Part shown: one piece after another, positions 7,405-16,298 of the stretch
Layout of the letters: each line of letters begins with the position of its first letter
Numbering within the stretch: position 1 is the first letter of the stretch
DNA from: Polyangia bacterium
GTDB lineage: Bacteria; Myxococcota_A; Polyangia; Nannocystales; Nannocystaceae
Direction: 5' to 3'
DNA length: 64,000 bases
NCBI GenBank assembly: GCA_030429545.1
Contig: JAUIFF010000004.1
Span: 124,001-188,000, forward strand
The notes under the pieces: generated by a model
Database searches by the model: none
What the model was told of the DNA's origin: nothing
The model's input: only the letters and a program-made list of their open reading frames with translations
Program-made: the position numbers and the translations under genes

Positions 7405-8757
7405 TTGCAAGGCGGAAGTACGGTAGGCTGTCTGTTTTACGGCGTCGACCTAGATTCCCATGATGCCGTCGAGACCTCGCAATTTGCGATTGCGGTGTCG
7501 AATGTTCAACAAAACCAAGACGCCAATGTCGTGGTTGAACGCAAGCAAAATGGCATGTGGGTCAACGCCGGCGGGCCCACGGTTGTGGGTTCTTTGCAGT
7601 TACATACATTTAACTTGCCCGACAACCACAACGATGACAGTGGTGTTCGGGTTGGTGGGGCCTATCGGGTGACCTCGGATGTCCCGATCATCGCCTACCA
7701 GTTTAACCCGGTTGATGGGCAATCGTCGTTTCTCTCCGACGCTTCGATGCTTTACCCGGTGACCGCGTGGGACCACTTTAATGCGGTTGTTTCGTGGGTG
7801 GCGACCAACGACGGCTCACCGCAGGGTGTCTATGCAACGGTTGTGGCTTCCCAGGACGGCACCGTTGTCGAGGTGACCCCGAGTGTGGCGACCCTCGCTG
7901 GCCCTGGCGTGCCGGCGGGCCAACCGGGGGTGCCATTTCAGATCATGCTCGACGAGGGGGATACCGCCGAGATCATGACCAAAACCCAGGGTGTTGGGCT
8001 TACTGGCACGCGGATCGATTCCGACGAGGATCATCCGATCGGTGTGTTTTCGGGCCAAGAGTGTGCATTTATTCCGGCGAATGTGCAGGCCTGTGACCAC
8101 CTTGAAGAACAGTTGGCGGGGCTGCGGTTGTGGGGTGATCACTTTATTGCTTCGCGCGTACCGGCCCGCATCAGCCCGCCCGATCAGACCCTGTGGCAGA
8201 TTTACGCTTCGGCCGATAACACCAGCGTGACATTTACTGCCGATCCCGAAGTCACCGGCGTGCCTGGGGGCCCCATGATGATGAACAAGGGCGAGCTTCT
8301 TGAATTCTACACATCGGGTACACCTGAAAAACCCGGTGACTTTGAGGTGTTTGCCACCAAACCGATTGCGGTGATTAACTACATGACGGGTGCCTACCAT
8401 GTGCAGCAGGGATTCAACGAGGGGGACCCGGCGATGGTCCAGCTCAGCCCGGTTGAGCAATACCTGCCGCGTTACGTCGTGCTCGTGCCAGGGACCTGGA
8501 TCAACGACATTGCCGTGCTGACCCGTGAAGCAGGTGCACCGATTACGATTGACGGCAACCTTGTGCCCGATACGGATTTCACACCGGTGGCGAATACCGG
8601 CTACGAAGTCGCGCGGGTCACCGTGGGGGATGGTGTCCATGTACTCGATGGCGGGGACAAAAAATTTAGTGTTGTCATTCTCGGGTACGACTCGTTCGAT
8701 AGCTACGCCTATCTCGGGGGCTCCGGAACAGGTGTGATCAATCCGGTTCCCGAGTAG
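7405..8757 (+). CDS. IgGFc-binding-like protein, 5'-truncated
   Basis: A 450-residue homologue of the IgGFc-binding N-terminal-domain family that is common in myxobacterial surface lipoproteins. Family hallmarks: VGCLFYGVDLDSHDA near the start, FAIAVSNVQ, VTSDVPIIAYQFNP, EVTGVPGGPMMMNKGELLEF, FEVFATKPIAVINYMTGA, and the closing SYAYLGGSGTGVI. Family members normally begin with a signal peptide and linker. Here only the linker end is present: the frame is open from 7327 with no ATG or GTG, and the first usable start is the TTG at 7405. I judge it a remnant of a secreted lipoprotein, probably not exported now and possibly a pseudogene. Alternative: the true start is elsewhere and joined by a sequencing frameshift. 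Confidence 0.65.
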   Translation: MQGGSTVGCLFYGVDLDSHDAVETSQFAIAVSNVQQNQDANVVVERKQNGMWVNAGGPTVVGSLQLHTFNLPDNHNDDSGVRVGGAYRVTSDVPIIAYQFNPVDGQSSFLSDASMLYPVTAWDHFNAVVSWVATNDGSPQGVYATVVASQDGTVVEVTPSVATLAGPGVPAGQPGVPFQIMLDEGDTAEIMTKTQGVGLTGTRIDSDEDHPIGVFSGQECAFIPANVQACDHLEEQLAGLRLWGDHFIASRVPARISPPDQTLWQIYASADNTSVTFTADPEVTGVPGGPMMMNKGELLEFYTSGTPEKPGDFEVFATKPIAVINYMTGAYHVQQGFNEGDPAMVQLSPVEQYLPRYVVLVPGTWINDIAVLTREAGAPITIDGNLVPDTDFTPVANTGYEVARVTVGDGVHVLDGGDKKFSVVILGYDSFDSYAYLGGSGTGVINPVPE

Positions 8758-9050
8758 GATGCGGGTACACGCCGCAAACCGGCTTGGCGTCCGTACATGC
8801 GGGCGCCAGCAGACGTGAACGCTGATATCCGGCTCCTACACCATGGAGGATTTGTGGCAACCCCGTTGTCGGGCCCGAGGCCGAGGCCAAGCCTGACCCG
8901 TCGCAGGACACCGAAGCCGAACAGGTTATCGACGGGGAGCAGGAGCCGACAACCGCGGGGACGAGGCCGCCACCGGGGCCACGACCGGATGATTTTGCTT
9001 GAGCGGTTGGGCCTGGCTAGGGTACGAGTATCGGCCCGACGCGCCAGCCT
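8758..9050. other. Gap with a coding-like remnant
   Basis: No intact gene. In the forward frame from 8826 to the TGA at 8999-9001, the sequence reads like a hydrophilic protein tail (GPEAEAKPDPSQDTEAEQ, then Pro-rich PPPGPRPDDFA), with no start codon and a stop just upstream. It may be the C-terminal debris of a lost gene. The remainder is featureless. Confidence 0.3.
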
Positions 9051-10439
9051 GTGCCCACTCGCAAGACCACCGCTCTCGCCAGCTGCCTGCTCACCGCGGT
9101 GGGTTGTGGTGCGGGCATACGCCTAGACCCGTCACAAACCTCGCAAGACCACGCCATCAACGAGTCGTCGGCGATGGTCCCCACGCCTCGCGCCACGCCT
9201 GCCGAAGCTTCTCCGGCACCCGAGGTAAAGGTTGAGTATACACCCGACTCGCGGGATGTGGTGACCCCAGCGTTTGCGATCGACGACCCGACGGGGACGG
9301 CCCTCAATAGCTTTTACGGTGCTCTGGCGCAAACCGACGAGGGTGGGGCGAAGACCCGGGTCTCGCACTTTGGTGACTCGTCGATCGGTCAAGATGGTCT
9401 GCCACATGAACTGCGCAAGCGGTTTCAAAATCGCTTTGGCGATGCCGGTGCGGGATTTGTGCTGTTACACAGATATTCCAATAACTACCTCAACCGGGTG
9501 GTCAAGGCCCGCTCGCAGGGGGACTGGCAGGTTTGTTATATCGCCTATGGCTGTCGCCCCGACGGTCACTACGGCTACGGTGGCCATGTGTTTACCGCGC
9601 GCCGTGGGGTGAGCGCGAGTTTTGCCACTAAAAACCCCGACCAACTCGGTGGCCAGGTCAGCTCGTTTGAGGTCTGGTACCAGGCCTGGCCCCGGGGTGG
9701 GACGCTGACGATTTCGGTCGACGGTGAGCAGCAGGCGGTACTCGACACCCGCTCGCCAACCCTCGAAGATCGCTACCACCGGATCGAGGTGCCGCTTGGG
9801 CAACATCGCCTCGACCTCAAGCCTGGGGCGGCGTTTCGCGGTTACGGCGTTGTCATGGAGTCCTCGGGGCCAGGTGTGGTGTGGGACAGCATGAGCATGA
9901 TTGGGGCGTTTACCAAGCGACTGCTCTTTTTTGCAGATGCACATATTTCCGGGCAGGTGACCCACCGCGACCCCGACCTGATTGTCCTCAACTACGGCGG
10001 CAACGACCTGCGGAGGATCGTCAACCGCAGCGTATATCCCGAACGCTTTCGTGAGGAAGTTGCGGCCGCGATTTCGCGGATGCGCCTTGGCAAGCCCGAG
10101 GCCTCGTGCCTGGTGGTTGGCGTGATCGACCATGGGCGCTCGGGTACCCATCAGGTCAAGCCAAAGCATGTCGAGGTGTTGGTCAACATCCAGCGTGAAG
10201 TAGCGATTGCCCAGGGTTGTGCATTTTTCGACAGTTACCGGGCGATGGGCGGGGCTGGTTCGATCCACCGTTGGCGCAAGCAGGGGCTGGCCTCCGGGGA
10301 CCTCAAGCATCTCACCGCCCGCGGCCGCGCGCGGATGGCTGGCTATATGTACGACGCTCTGATCACCGGTTATGTCGCCTATCGTCGCCAGCACCCCGTT
10401 CGCGAGGTTGGAGAGGCTAGAGAGGTTGAGAGAGGTTGA
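9051..10439 (+). CDS. SGNH/GDSL hydrolase lipoprotein
   Basis: A 462-residue lipoprotein (signal SCLLTAVGC-G) with an SGNH-hydrolase domain. Block I is HFGDSS (Ser110), block III is NYGGNDLR (about residue 315), and block V is DLKHL (Asp417, His420). A beta-rich insert between blocks I and III (about 150-290) resembles the accessory module of O-acetyl-peptidoglycan or polysaccharide esterases of the type GDS(H/S)...FGDAGAGF. It probably removes or transfers O-acetyl groups on envelope glycans in the periplasm; the substrate is inferred. Start is the GTG at 9051. It converges on the membrane-protein gene ending at 10548; a weak hairpin (TAGCTC-GAGT-GAGCTA, 10535-10550) lies in the gap. Confidence 0.75.
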   Translation: MPTRKTTALASCLLTAVGCGAGIRLDPSQTSQDHAINESSAMVPTPRATPAEASPAPEVKVEYTPDSRDVVTPAFAIDDPTGTALNSFYGALAQTDEGGAKTRVSHFGDSSIGQDGLPHELRKRFQNRFGDAGAGFVLLHRYSNNYLNRVVKARSQGDWQVCYIAYGCRPDGHYGYGGHVFTARRGVSASFATKNPDQLGGQVSSFEVWYQAWPRGGTLTISVDGEQQAVLDTRSPTLEDRYHRIEVPLGQHRLDLKPGAAFRGYGVVMESSGPGVVWDSMSMIGAFTKRLLFFADAHISGQVTHRDPDLIVLNYGGNDLRRIVNRSVYPERFREEVAAAISRMRLGKPEASCLVVGVIDHGRSGTHQVKPKHVEVLVNIQREVAIAQGCAFFDSYRAMGGAGSIHRWRKQGLASGDLKHLTARGRARMAGYMYDALITGYVAYRRQHPVREVGEAREVERG

Positions 10440-10547
10440 TGATGCATCGTTTGGGGCCATGCAGCTGGACCGAGGCGGCACGTTGTCTGTTCTCCAAACG
10501 CTTGTGGATTCAAACCGACCGGATTTTGAAGCGGTAGCTCGAGTGAG

Positions 10548-12101
10548 CTAGGCGCTTTGGGCCTTGTCAGCGGCGTCCATGGTCGCAGCTTGGCGCCATA
10601 GTCCCGTGCCCACGGCCAGCCACAGGCCGACAAGTGGGGCGAGGCTCAAAACCCCTGGGAGGCCCAACCACAGGCCGAGGTTTGTTGGGCCGCCGGTGGC
10701 CGCAGGCGAGGCTTGCCACAATCGTGGCCAGGCGAAGTTATATAGCGGGTCGCCGGCCTGGGCCGCCTCGGGCGATGCGGATGTCCCAACAAGCATGTTG
10801 AGGAGGGACAGAGCGAGCAACACCGCGAATGTTTTTGGTACACGTGAGATGACCGGAAGCAGCCCCAAGGCTAAAAATGGCAGCATTGGGATGCAGTGGC
10901 GTGGCCCCAGCGAAGCGCCTCCGTCCCACATATAGTAGCCGCTGTTGAGCAGGAGGTAGTAGGCGACAATGGCCAGACAAACACCTGCACACACCGGTGG
11001 CAAAAACCGTGAATCTACATGTTTTTGCCAGCGGCCAACAAACTCGTGCCACAGCCCCCAGCAGGCCAGCAGCATGACGGGCGACAGGTAAAAAAGACCG
11101 CGAAATCGGCCAAACAAGAGCTCCAGCAAAACTTCACCGCTGGGGGCATGAATGCCGTAGGCGACCCGCATCCCCTCGGCAAACTCCTCTAAGTAGACAT
11201 AGTCGTACCCGGTTTTGAGCGGGCCACCGAAGGCGAGGGTGTGGTAACCGGCGAGGACGAGCGCCCACGGGAGCCCGCCGATGATGATCCACAGAGCAAA
11301 CCGCAGGCCGCGTGTATGGGCGGCAAACCCTGTGAGCAGGAGCACCGCAATCGCGGCCGGGTATTCGCACAACACCGCCCAACCCAGCGCGGTCCCAACC
11401 AGCAGTGGGGTTGCGCGGTCGAACGTGGGGGTCGGTGTCTCGGTTGTTGTCAGCGTGAGGGCGAGGGCGACGAGTAAAAACACCGCGCAGCTTTGGTGGC
11501 CATACAGGGCCGAGGCATAGGCCAGGGCCGGGGTCGCAAATGTATAGGCAACCGTTGTCAGGAGGGCGCTGCGGCGTGAACTGGCGAGGCCTAGGCAGGT
11601 CATAAACAGCGCCAGGGTGCCAACCACGGCTACAAGGGAGGTCGAGAACAGGCGGCTGATGTACTGGGCGATTCGGTAGGATCGGTTGTATGTCAAACGA
11701 TCACCGGGGCGCATGTCGTCGACATCGGGGGCATAGCCGAGCTGTGCCAAAATCGGGTCGAGTGGGCGCACGTCGATGGTCGGTGCCTGGGCCCCGGTGA
11801 CGCGGATAACAGCGGTCGTGACGGCATGGGGGACAACCGCGAGCAACGAACTGCCGGGGGCCTTGTCGCTGTAAAAATGTCCGTTGTAAAACGACTTGTC
11901 GCCGGTCGTATGGTGGTCGGGGTCGATGTCGAGGACGCCGCGTTCGACGATTGCGCGGGTCAGGGCGAACCGCGAGTTTTGGTTCCACGCAGGTGGGCCG
12001 ATAAAGTAGGCAAAACTGCAAAACGCCACCAGGCACAGGGGCCCGAGGAGTTTGCGCTCGGCCCAAATGCAGTGCGCGAGGGCTCGCAGCGGGTGGCTCA
12101 C
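10548..12101 (-). CDS. Polytopic membrane protein, GT-C/mannosyltransferase-like
   Basis: About 517 residues with roughly ten transmembrane segments. After the first helix a periplasmic loop carries SFYNGHFYSDKAPGSSLLA, a signature seen in GT-C-like membrane proteins annotated as dolichyl-phosphate-mannose mannosyltransferase-like. That suggests transfer of a lipid-linked sugar on the outer face of the inner membrane. The frame extends to a TTG at 12149, but I prefer the GTG at 12101, which has GGAG eight bases upstream. It follows the kinase gene on the same strand, so co-transcription is likely. The C-terminus is short and polar. Confidence 0.6.
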   Translation of the reverse strand: MSHPLRALAHCIWAERKLLGPLCLVAFCSFAYFIGPPAWNQNSRFALTRAIVERGVLDIDPDHHTTGDKSFYNGHFYSDKAPGSSLLAVVPHAVTTAVIRVTGAQAPTIDVRPLDPILAQLGYAPDVDDMRPGDRLTYNRSYRIAQYISRLFSTSLVAVVGTLALFMTCLGLASSRRSALLTTVAYTFATPALAYASALYGHQSCAVFLLVALALTLTTTETPTPTFDRATPLLVGTALGWAVLCEYPAAIAVLLLTGFAAHTRGLRFALWIIIGGLPWALVLAGYHTLAFGGPLKTGYDYVYLEEFAEGMRVAYGIHAPSGEVLLELLFGRFRGLFYLSPVMLLACWGLWHEFVGRWQKHVDSRFLPPVCAGVCLAIVAYYLLLNSGYYMWDGGASLGPRHCIPMLPFLALGLLPVISRVPKTFAVLLALSLLNMLVGTSASPEAAQAGDPLYNFAWPRLWQASPAATGGPTNLGLWLGLPGVLSLAPLVGLWLAVGTGLWRQAATMDAADKAQSA

Positions 12102-12169
12102 GATGTCGGCTCCGTGGGACCCCGATACAGCGGATGTCGCACCCGGCAATCAACATGCATAAGCAAGGT

Positions 12170-13114
12170 TTACGAGGCCGGCTTGGTCACTTCGGCAACC
12201 TGTGCGGCCAGGGTGCTACGCGAGCGCTCGGCGGCTGCGGCCTCGGGAGCCTGGGCGAGGCGCTGAAGCATTTGAAATGCGCTGATGTACCGGCGACCGG
12301 GGTCGCGGTCGAGGTTTTTGCGCACGATTTCACTGAGCTTGGTCGACAGCCCGGTGACCCGTCGACCCGAGTGCGAGATGTCGAAGCGGACGATCGCATC
12401 CATGGTTTTGAGGTCATTTTCGGCTTGAAAGCACCGCTGCCCCTTGAGGATTTCCCACAACATGACGGCCAGGCTAAACAGGTCCGACTGGGCGGTTGCC
12501 GGAGTTGAACCGATGATGCGTTCGGGGGCCATGTAGGCCTTGAGCCCAACATCGACGGTGTCGTGTTCGGGCTGAAGCCACGGGCTTTTGGCCGCGTTGA
12601 AGTCGCACAGCATGACATCGCCATCGCGCGAAAGCAGCACGTTTTGTGGGTTGAGGTCGCGGTGCAAGATGCCGGCCGCGACTTCCTTGCCGTGCTCGTC
12701 GATCCGGGTAAAGCCGTGACAGTAGTGCACCGCGTTGGCCAGCTGCCCCATGATGTAGACCGCCATCTCCTTGCTCAGCGCCCGCGGTTGCTTGCGGTCG
12801 TGGCCCAAAAACGTGGCTAGGTTGCAGCCGTCGATCCGGTCGAGGACGACATAGCGAACCCCATTTTCCTCGCCATCGGCGTGGTACGAGGGGATGTTGG
12901 GGTGGTTGAACACCCGCAGCAATTTGATTTCGTGCTCGAACTGGGCGCGCAGGAGCTCGGCCGTCTCGCCACCACCGGTGGGCATCAGTTTGGTGACGTA
13001 CGCCGGTTGTGACTGCTCGTTGCTATCGAGGCAGGTCAGGTACACCCGCGTGGTGACGCTGCTGGTCGGTAGTGCGGACAGTAGGCGATAGTTCCCGAGG
13101 CGCTGCGGCTCCAT
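12170..13114 (-). CDS. Ser/Thr protein kinase with variant motifs
   Basis: A 314-residue eukaryotic-like kinase domain without transmembrane or sensor parts. Visible elements: ATP lysine K42 (AYVTKLM), alpha-C Glu in FEHEIKLL (E62), catalytic HRDLNPQN (H151, D153, N158), magnesium motif DFN (171-173) in place of DFG, and YMAPERI. The glycine-rich loop is degenerate (LPTSSVTTRVYL). HRDLN replaces HRDLK, losing a lysine that normally stabilises the transferred phosphate. Essential Asp, Asn and Lys are kept, so activity is possible. The start at the ATG at 13114 (MEPQRLGNYRLL) matches kinase-domain beginnings; the upstream extension is polar and unlike the family. It probably shares a transcript with the membrane-protein gene downstream. 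Confidence 0.8.
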   Translation of the reverse strand: MEPQRLGNYRLLSALPTSSVTTRVYLTCLDSNEQSQPAYVTKLMPTGGGETAELLRAQFEHEIKLLRVFNHPNIPSYHADGEENGVRYVVLDRIDGCNLATFLGHDRKQPRALSKEMAVYIMGQLANAVHYCHGFTRIDEHGKEVAAGILHRDLNPQNVLLSRDGDVMLCDFNAAKSPWLQPEHDTVDVGLKAYMAPERIIGSTPATAQSDLFSLAVMLWEILKGQRCFQAENDLKTMDAIVRFDISHSGRRVTGLSTKLSEIVRKNLDRDPGRRYISAFQMLQRLAQAPEAAAAERSRSTLAAQVAEVTKPAS

Positions 13115-13506
13115 GTCGCGTGAGTGTGCCCGGCCGAGATCTTGCTGTCTACCCGCGGGTGATCGGGATTTTGCGATTTTTTCGCTGAGCCAGTCGTCGC
13201 TGTTGCAACACAAACCCGCGAAAGTATGGAATTTGACGGCAGCAAGCGAGTTTTGGGGGACGCGGCGTTGCGGTCCTCGGAGGCGAGGCAATTCCACGGG
13301 CAACCGGTCGCGATTGCAAATGCACGCAGTTGACAGATTGTGCGGCCGTTGTGCTGCGGCCCCGATTCAGATGACTGATGAAGCAGGTGTAGTCGTCCAC
13401 AATCTATGCAGCTGCAACGGCACCGGGCAGGCGTAGGACATCGCCAAAACATCGCCATCGCAGACGCTTGCGGGCAGGGCGAAGACCGGCAAAGCTGGCC
13501 GCGGTG
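13115..13506. promoter_or_regulatory. Divergent promoter region, kinase and lipoprotein genes
   Basis: A 392-bp gap between divergent genes, with no credible gene inside. It holds two copies of the TGYANNTRCA palindrome 92 bp apart (13315 TGCAAATGCA, 13407 TGCAGCTGCA). These are the only such close pair outside coding sequence in the window, so they may be regulatory here. No clear -35/-10 pair was recognised. Confidence 0.4.
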
Positions 13507-14616
13507 ATGCATCGGGGCATGTTGCTTTTGTGCCTGTTGTCTGCCTGCGAGAGGCGGCCCGAGGCTGGTTTAGGGTCGAGTATGGGCGCGACGGCGTCGT
13601 GGTTTCCGGAGCCCGAAACAACCGTACCCGAGCCGACATGGAGCAGCACCACGGCTGTGCCCACAAGTACAGGCGACGTGCCAACCGGGGGGGATGGGTC
13701 GTCGACCTCGAGTGGCTACCCCGACTCCACCGGCTCGCCCCCGGACTTCGGGACGGTGGGCCCAAAGTGCAACGGGAAGATCGACTTTTTGTTTGTCCTC
13801 GACCGCCACGAGGGGGCGCAGCTGTACTGGGAGCGGCTCGCCGAGGGTCTCGCGGCGTTTCGCAGCGACCTACTCGCGGCCTTCGACAGCTTTGATATGC
13901 ACTTTATGACCGTCGATGGTTTCGCCGCGTGGGGTTTACCCGGGTGTCACGACCTGTGTGCCGACACCGATATGTGCGCCCAGGGCCCGGGCGATTTTCC
14001 CTGTGATGGCTACGACCAGCTCAATGCCTGCGACCAGGTTCGCGGCGCGGGCCTGACCTATCCGGCGGGTTTTGCCGCGAGCAATTATCGCTGTGAGCTC
14101 GCCGGGGGAAAGAGGTATATACAAACATCCCTCGAGCCCGACGTCGCCACGGCGCTCGAGTGCATCACCACCACCGGCTACAGCAATATCGGTGGGGCCC
14201 ATGCCGAGTGGTCGATGGTCGCGGCACTCGAGCCGGCTATTAATCACCAGGGGGGCTGCAACGAGGGGTTTTTGCGCGACGATGCGTTGCTGGTGATCGT
14301 ATTTTTTTGGCGCAACTTCGACGACTGGGCCTACCTAGGCGACCCGCACAACTGGGCCGAAAAGGTGATCGCTGCCAAGGGGGGCGACCCGGGCAAGGTC
14401 GCGGTGATCGGACTGATTACCGATCGCACAGCCGAAGCGCCGACTGTCTGCCCCGGGCCGAGTGACGGCAGCTACAGCTCCTACGCCGAGAAATTTCTCT
14501 ACTTTTTTATCGAGCACTACATCCACGGCAGCCTGTGTGCGGCCGACTACAGGCCCTACTTTGACGCCGGGTTGGCGCTGGTGATGGACCTGTGCGGGGT
14601 CGAGGCGCCGACCTAG
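13507..14616 (+). CDS. vWA-like lipoprotein with degenerate MIDAS (copy 2)
   Basis: A 369-residue lipoprotein: signal MHRGMLLLCLLSAC-E, a Thr/Ser/Pro-rich linker to about residue 70, then a vWA-type domain. It aligns with the protein at 3760 throughout: PDFGTVG...CNGKIDFLFVLDRH, FPCDGYDQLNACDQVRGAGL, GGCNEGFLRDDALLVIVFFW, HGSLCAADYRPYFDAGLALV. The DxSxS metal site is absent here too (LDRHEGA), so this loss is ancestral to both copies. Bases are more GC-rich than in copy 1. The stop lies 29 bp from the convergent propeller lipoprotein, the same arrangement as in copy 1. Role probably extracellular recognition or assembly; unproven. Confidence 0.7.
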   Translation: MHRGMLLLCLLSACERRPEAGLGSSMGATASWFPEPETTVPEPTWSSTTAVPTSTGDVPTGGDGSSTSSGYPDSTGSPPDFGTVGPKCNGKIDFLFVLDRHEGAQLYWERLAEGLAAFRSDLLAAFDSFDMHFMTVDGFAAWGLPGCHDLCADTDMCAQGPGDFPCDGYDQLNACDQVRGAGLTYPAGFAASNYRCELAGGKRYIQTSLEPDVATALECITTTGYSNIGGAHAEWSMVAALEPAINHQGGCNEGFLRDDALLVIVFFWRNFDDWAYLGDPHNWAEKVIAAKGGDPGKVAVIGLITDRTAEAPTVCPGPSDGSYSSYAEKFLYFFIEHYIHGSLCAADYRPYFDAGLALVMDLCGVEAPT

Positions 14617-14645
14617 GTTGCGTGTAACCCCTGGTCTTGGAGGAG

Positions 14646-16172
14646 TTACGGGTGAAACCGCAGGAGGAGCATCTGCGGTGCCTCGGCACCCGTGAGCTCG
14701 CCGGCGGCGATGATGTAGCCATAGTGGTCGACTGCGACCGCGTGGATGCTGCCCTCCTGGTCGACATACTCAGGCCTGCCCTCGATGTGAACCAGGGCGT
14801 GGGGTGTTTGGTCGACCAGCCGTTCGCCGCCGAGTACCACCGAACCATCCGGGTGGCGAGCAACATTGTGGGCCGTGCCAGTACCGGCCCACCCGGGTTC
14901 AAACTCGACGGTTTGCAGGTCGTCGGTAAATCGCCCGAGGGCGATCGTGGGAGGGGCATCGAGTTGGGCGCGGTGCCAGCCGGTCGCCACAACCCCATAT
15001 GGAGAAACGTTGAGACCGAGCCAGCCCGAGGCCTGTGGGTCGTCTTCGGCGGCGAGATGGGTCGCACGCGGGACAAGCTTCCCCTCGTCCAACTCAAACA
15101 GGGTGGCCCGTGTGGGGTATTGGTCGATGACATCGGTGCGGGCGTGACCGGCCGCCACAACCTTGTCCTCATAAAAACCGATCGCATGGAGGCCGGCACT
15201 TAGCGGGACGTCAGACTCGTCGTAGCTGACGTAGGTGACCGGTGGCCAGTGGATCCCGCCGCCGGACTCACTGGTGACCCACATCGCAGCCTCTGTATGT
15301 ACATCAATGTCGACCTCGCCAGCCACATAAAGCACGTTCTCAGACTTGACCGCGATGTCCCGCGGCCGCGCCTTTGGGTAGTACCGGTGCCAGTAAATTC
15401 GGTACGACGGGTCGTATTTGCGGACCTCCATATCACCGCCGAGGGTTTGTCCGGCGACAAACAGGTTGCCGGCCGAGTCGGTGGTGACGACCGGGTTGAA
15501 CATTGGCTCATCGATCGCCTTGGTCCACAGCTCGCCGTTGTCGATATGGCCAAATAGCAGCTCGATATCGTTTTGGTTGCCGACAAACGTGAGCTCGGTT
15601 GCCGAGCGAAGGTCGCTTGCGGCCAGGGCCAGCGAGGTTGCGCGCATCGAACTCGAGGCCGGAGATGTCAGCCGCAGGTCAAGTGTGCCGGAGGGGGGAA
15701 GGTCGACCGCGACGTCGACCGCCGCCGAAGATGTCGCCTCACTGTTTTGAACAACCAGCTCAAATGCGATGGTGCCGTTTTGTTGCTGGCGGTTGACGAC
15801 ATACTCCAGGCTTGGTTGGCCAACGGGCCAGGGGATTGATTCGTCGGCGAGGTCTGGGTGGCGGACTTTCAGCTGCGCCTGAGTAGCCTCGCCGGTCATG
15901 TGGGCAGTCAGGACCACGGCGCCTGCCCGCGATATCGAAGATGTATTTGCGGTCAGCTCGACGGTCAGGGGTTGGGTGTCCGCCGGGGCATCTACGGCCG
16001 GGTCGACAGCGGTCGAACCACCGGTGGTGGTTGTGGTGGTGACCGGCACGGTGGTTGTGCCTGTTGTCAGGGCATCGGTGCTGCTGCCATCAGCCTCGCT
16101 GGGTTGCTCAAAGACGTCGTCGCCGGCATGGCAGCCGCATGAAACCGCGAAAATGAGCGCAATCGTCCGCAT
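14646..16172 (-). CDS. Beta-propeller-like lipoprotein (copy 2)
   Basis: About 508 residues: short signal MRTIALIFAVSCGC, Thr/Val-rich linker (TTTVPVTTTTTTGGST), an Ig-like domain (LTVELTANTSSISRAGAVVL, about 65-160), then blades with recurring ...VAGQTL, YVAGEV, VVAAGHA, VVLGGERL, IIAAGEL motifs. This matches the architecture of the gene at 4917 and points to a repeat propeller. Alternative starts lie upstream to 16190; 16172 gives the tidiest signal. A TGYANNTRCA copy (15294) falls in the codons for VHT of DIDVHTEA. It is convergent with the vWA-like gene and probably partners it at the cell surface (inference from conserved pairing). Confidence 0.65.
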   Translation of the reverse strand: MRTIALIFAVSCGCHAGDDVFEQPSEADGSSTDALTTGTTTVPVTTTTTTGGSTAVDPAVDAPADTQPLTVELTANTSSISRAGAVVLTAHMTGEATQAQLKVRHPDLADESIPWPVGQPSLEYVVNRQQQNGTIAFELVVQNSEATSSAAVDVAVDLPPSGTLDLRLTSPASSSMRATSLALAASDLRSATELTFVGNQNDIELLFGHIDNGELWTKAIDEPMFNPVVTTDSAGNLFVAGQTLGGDMEVRKYDPSYRIYWHRYYPKARPRDIAVKSENVLYVAGEVDIDVHTEAAMWVTSESGGGIHWPPVTYVSYDESDVPLSAGLHAIGFYEDKVVAAGHARTDVIDQYPTRATLFELDEGKLVPRATHLAAEDDPQASGWLGLNVSPYGVVATGWHRAQLDAPPTIALGRFTDDLQTVEFEPGWAGTGTAHNVARHPDGSVVLGGERLVDQTPHALVHIEGRPEYVDQEGSIHAVAVDHYGYIIAAGELTGAEAPQMLLLRFHP

Positions 16173-16298
16173 AGTTTGGAGCATACACAATTTCGCGCCC
16201 GGGCAAAAACAAACTTGTGCGCGGGATAGCTCAGAAATTGCGGATACAAGCTTTTGCGGAGACGAGCTCGTTTGTAGAAGGTGCCGGTCGAAGTCAGA

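Noticed and set aside
10535..10550. Terminator between the GDSL and membrane-protein genes
   Set aside because: The stem is only six base pairs, overlaps the stop codon and lacks a T-tract.
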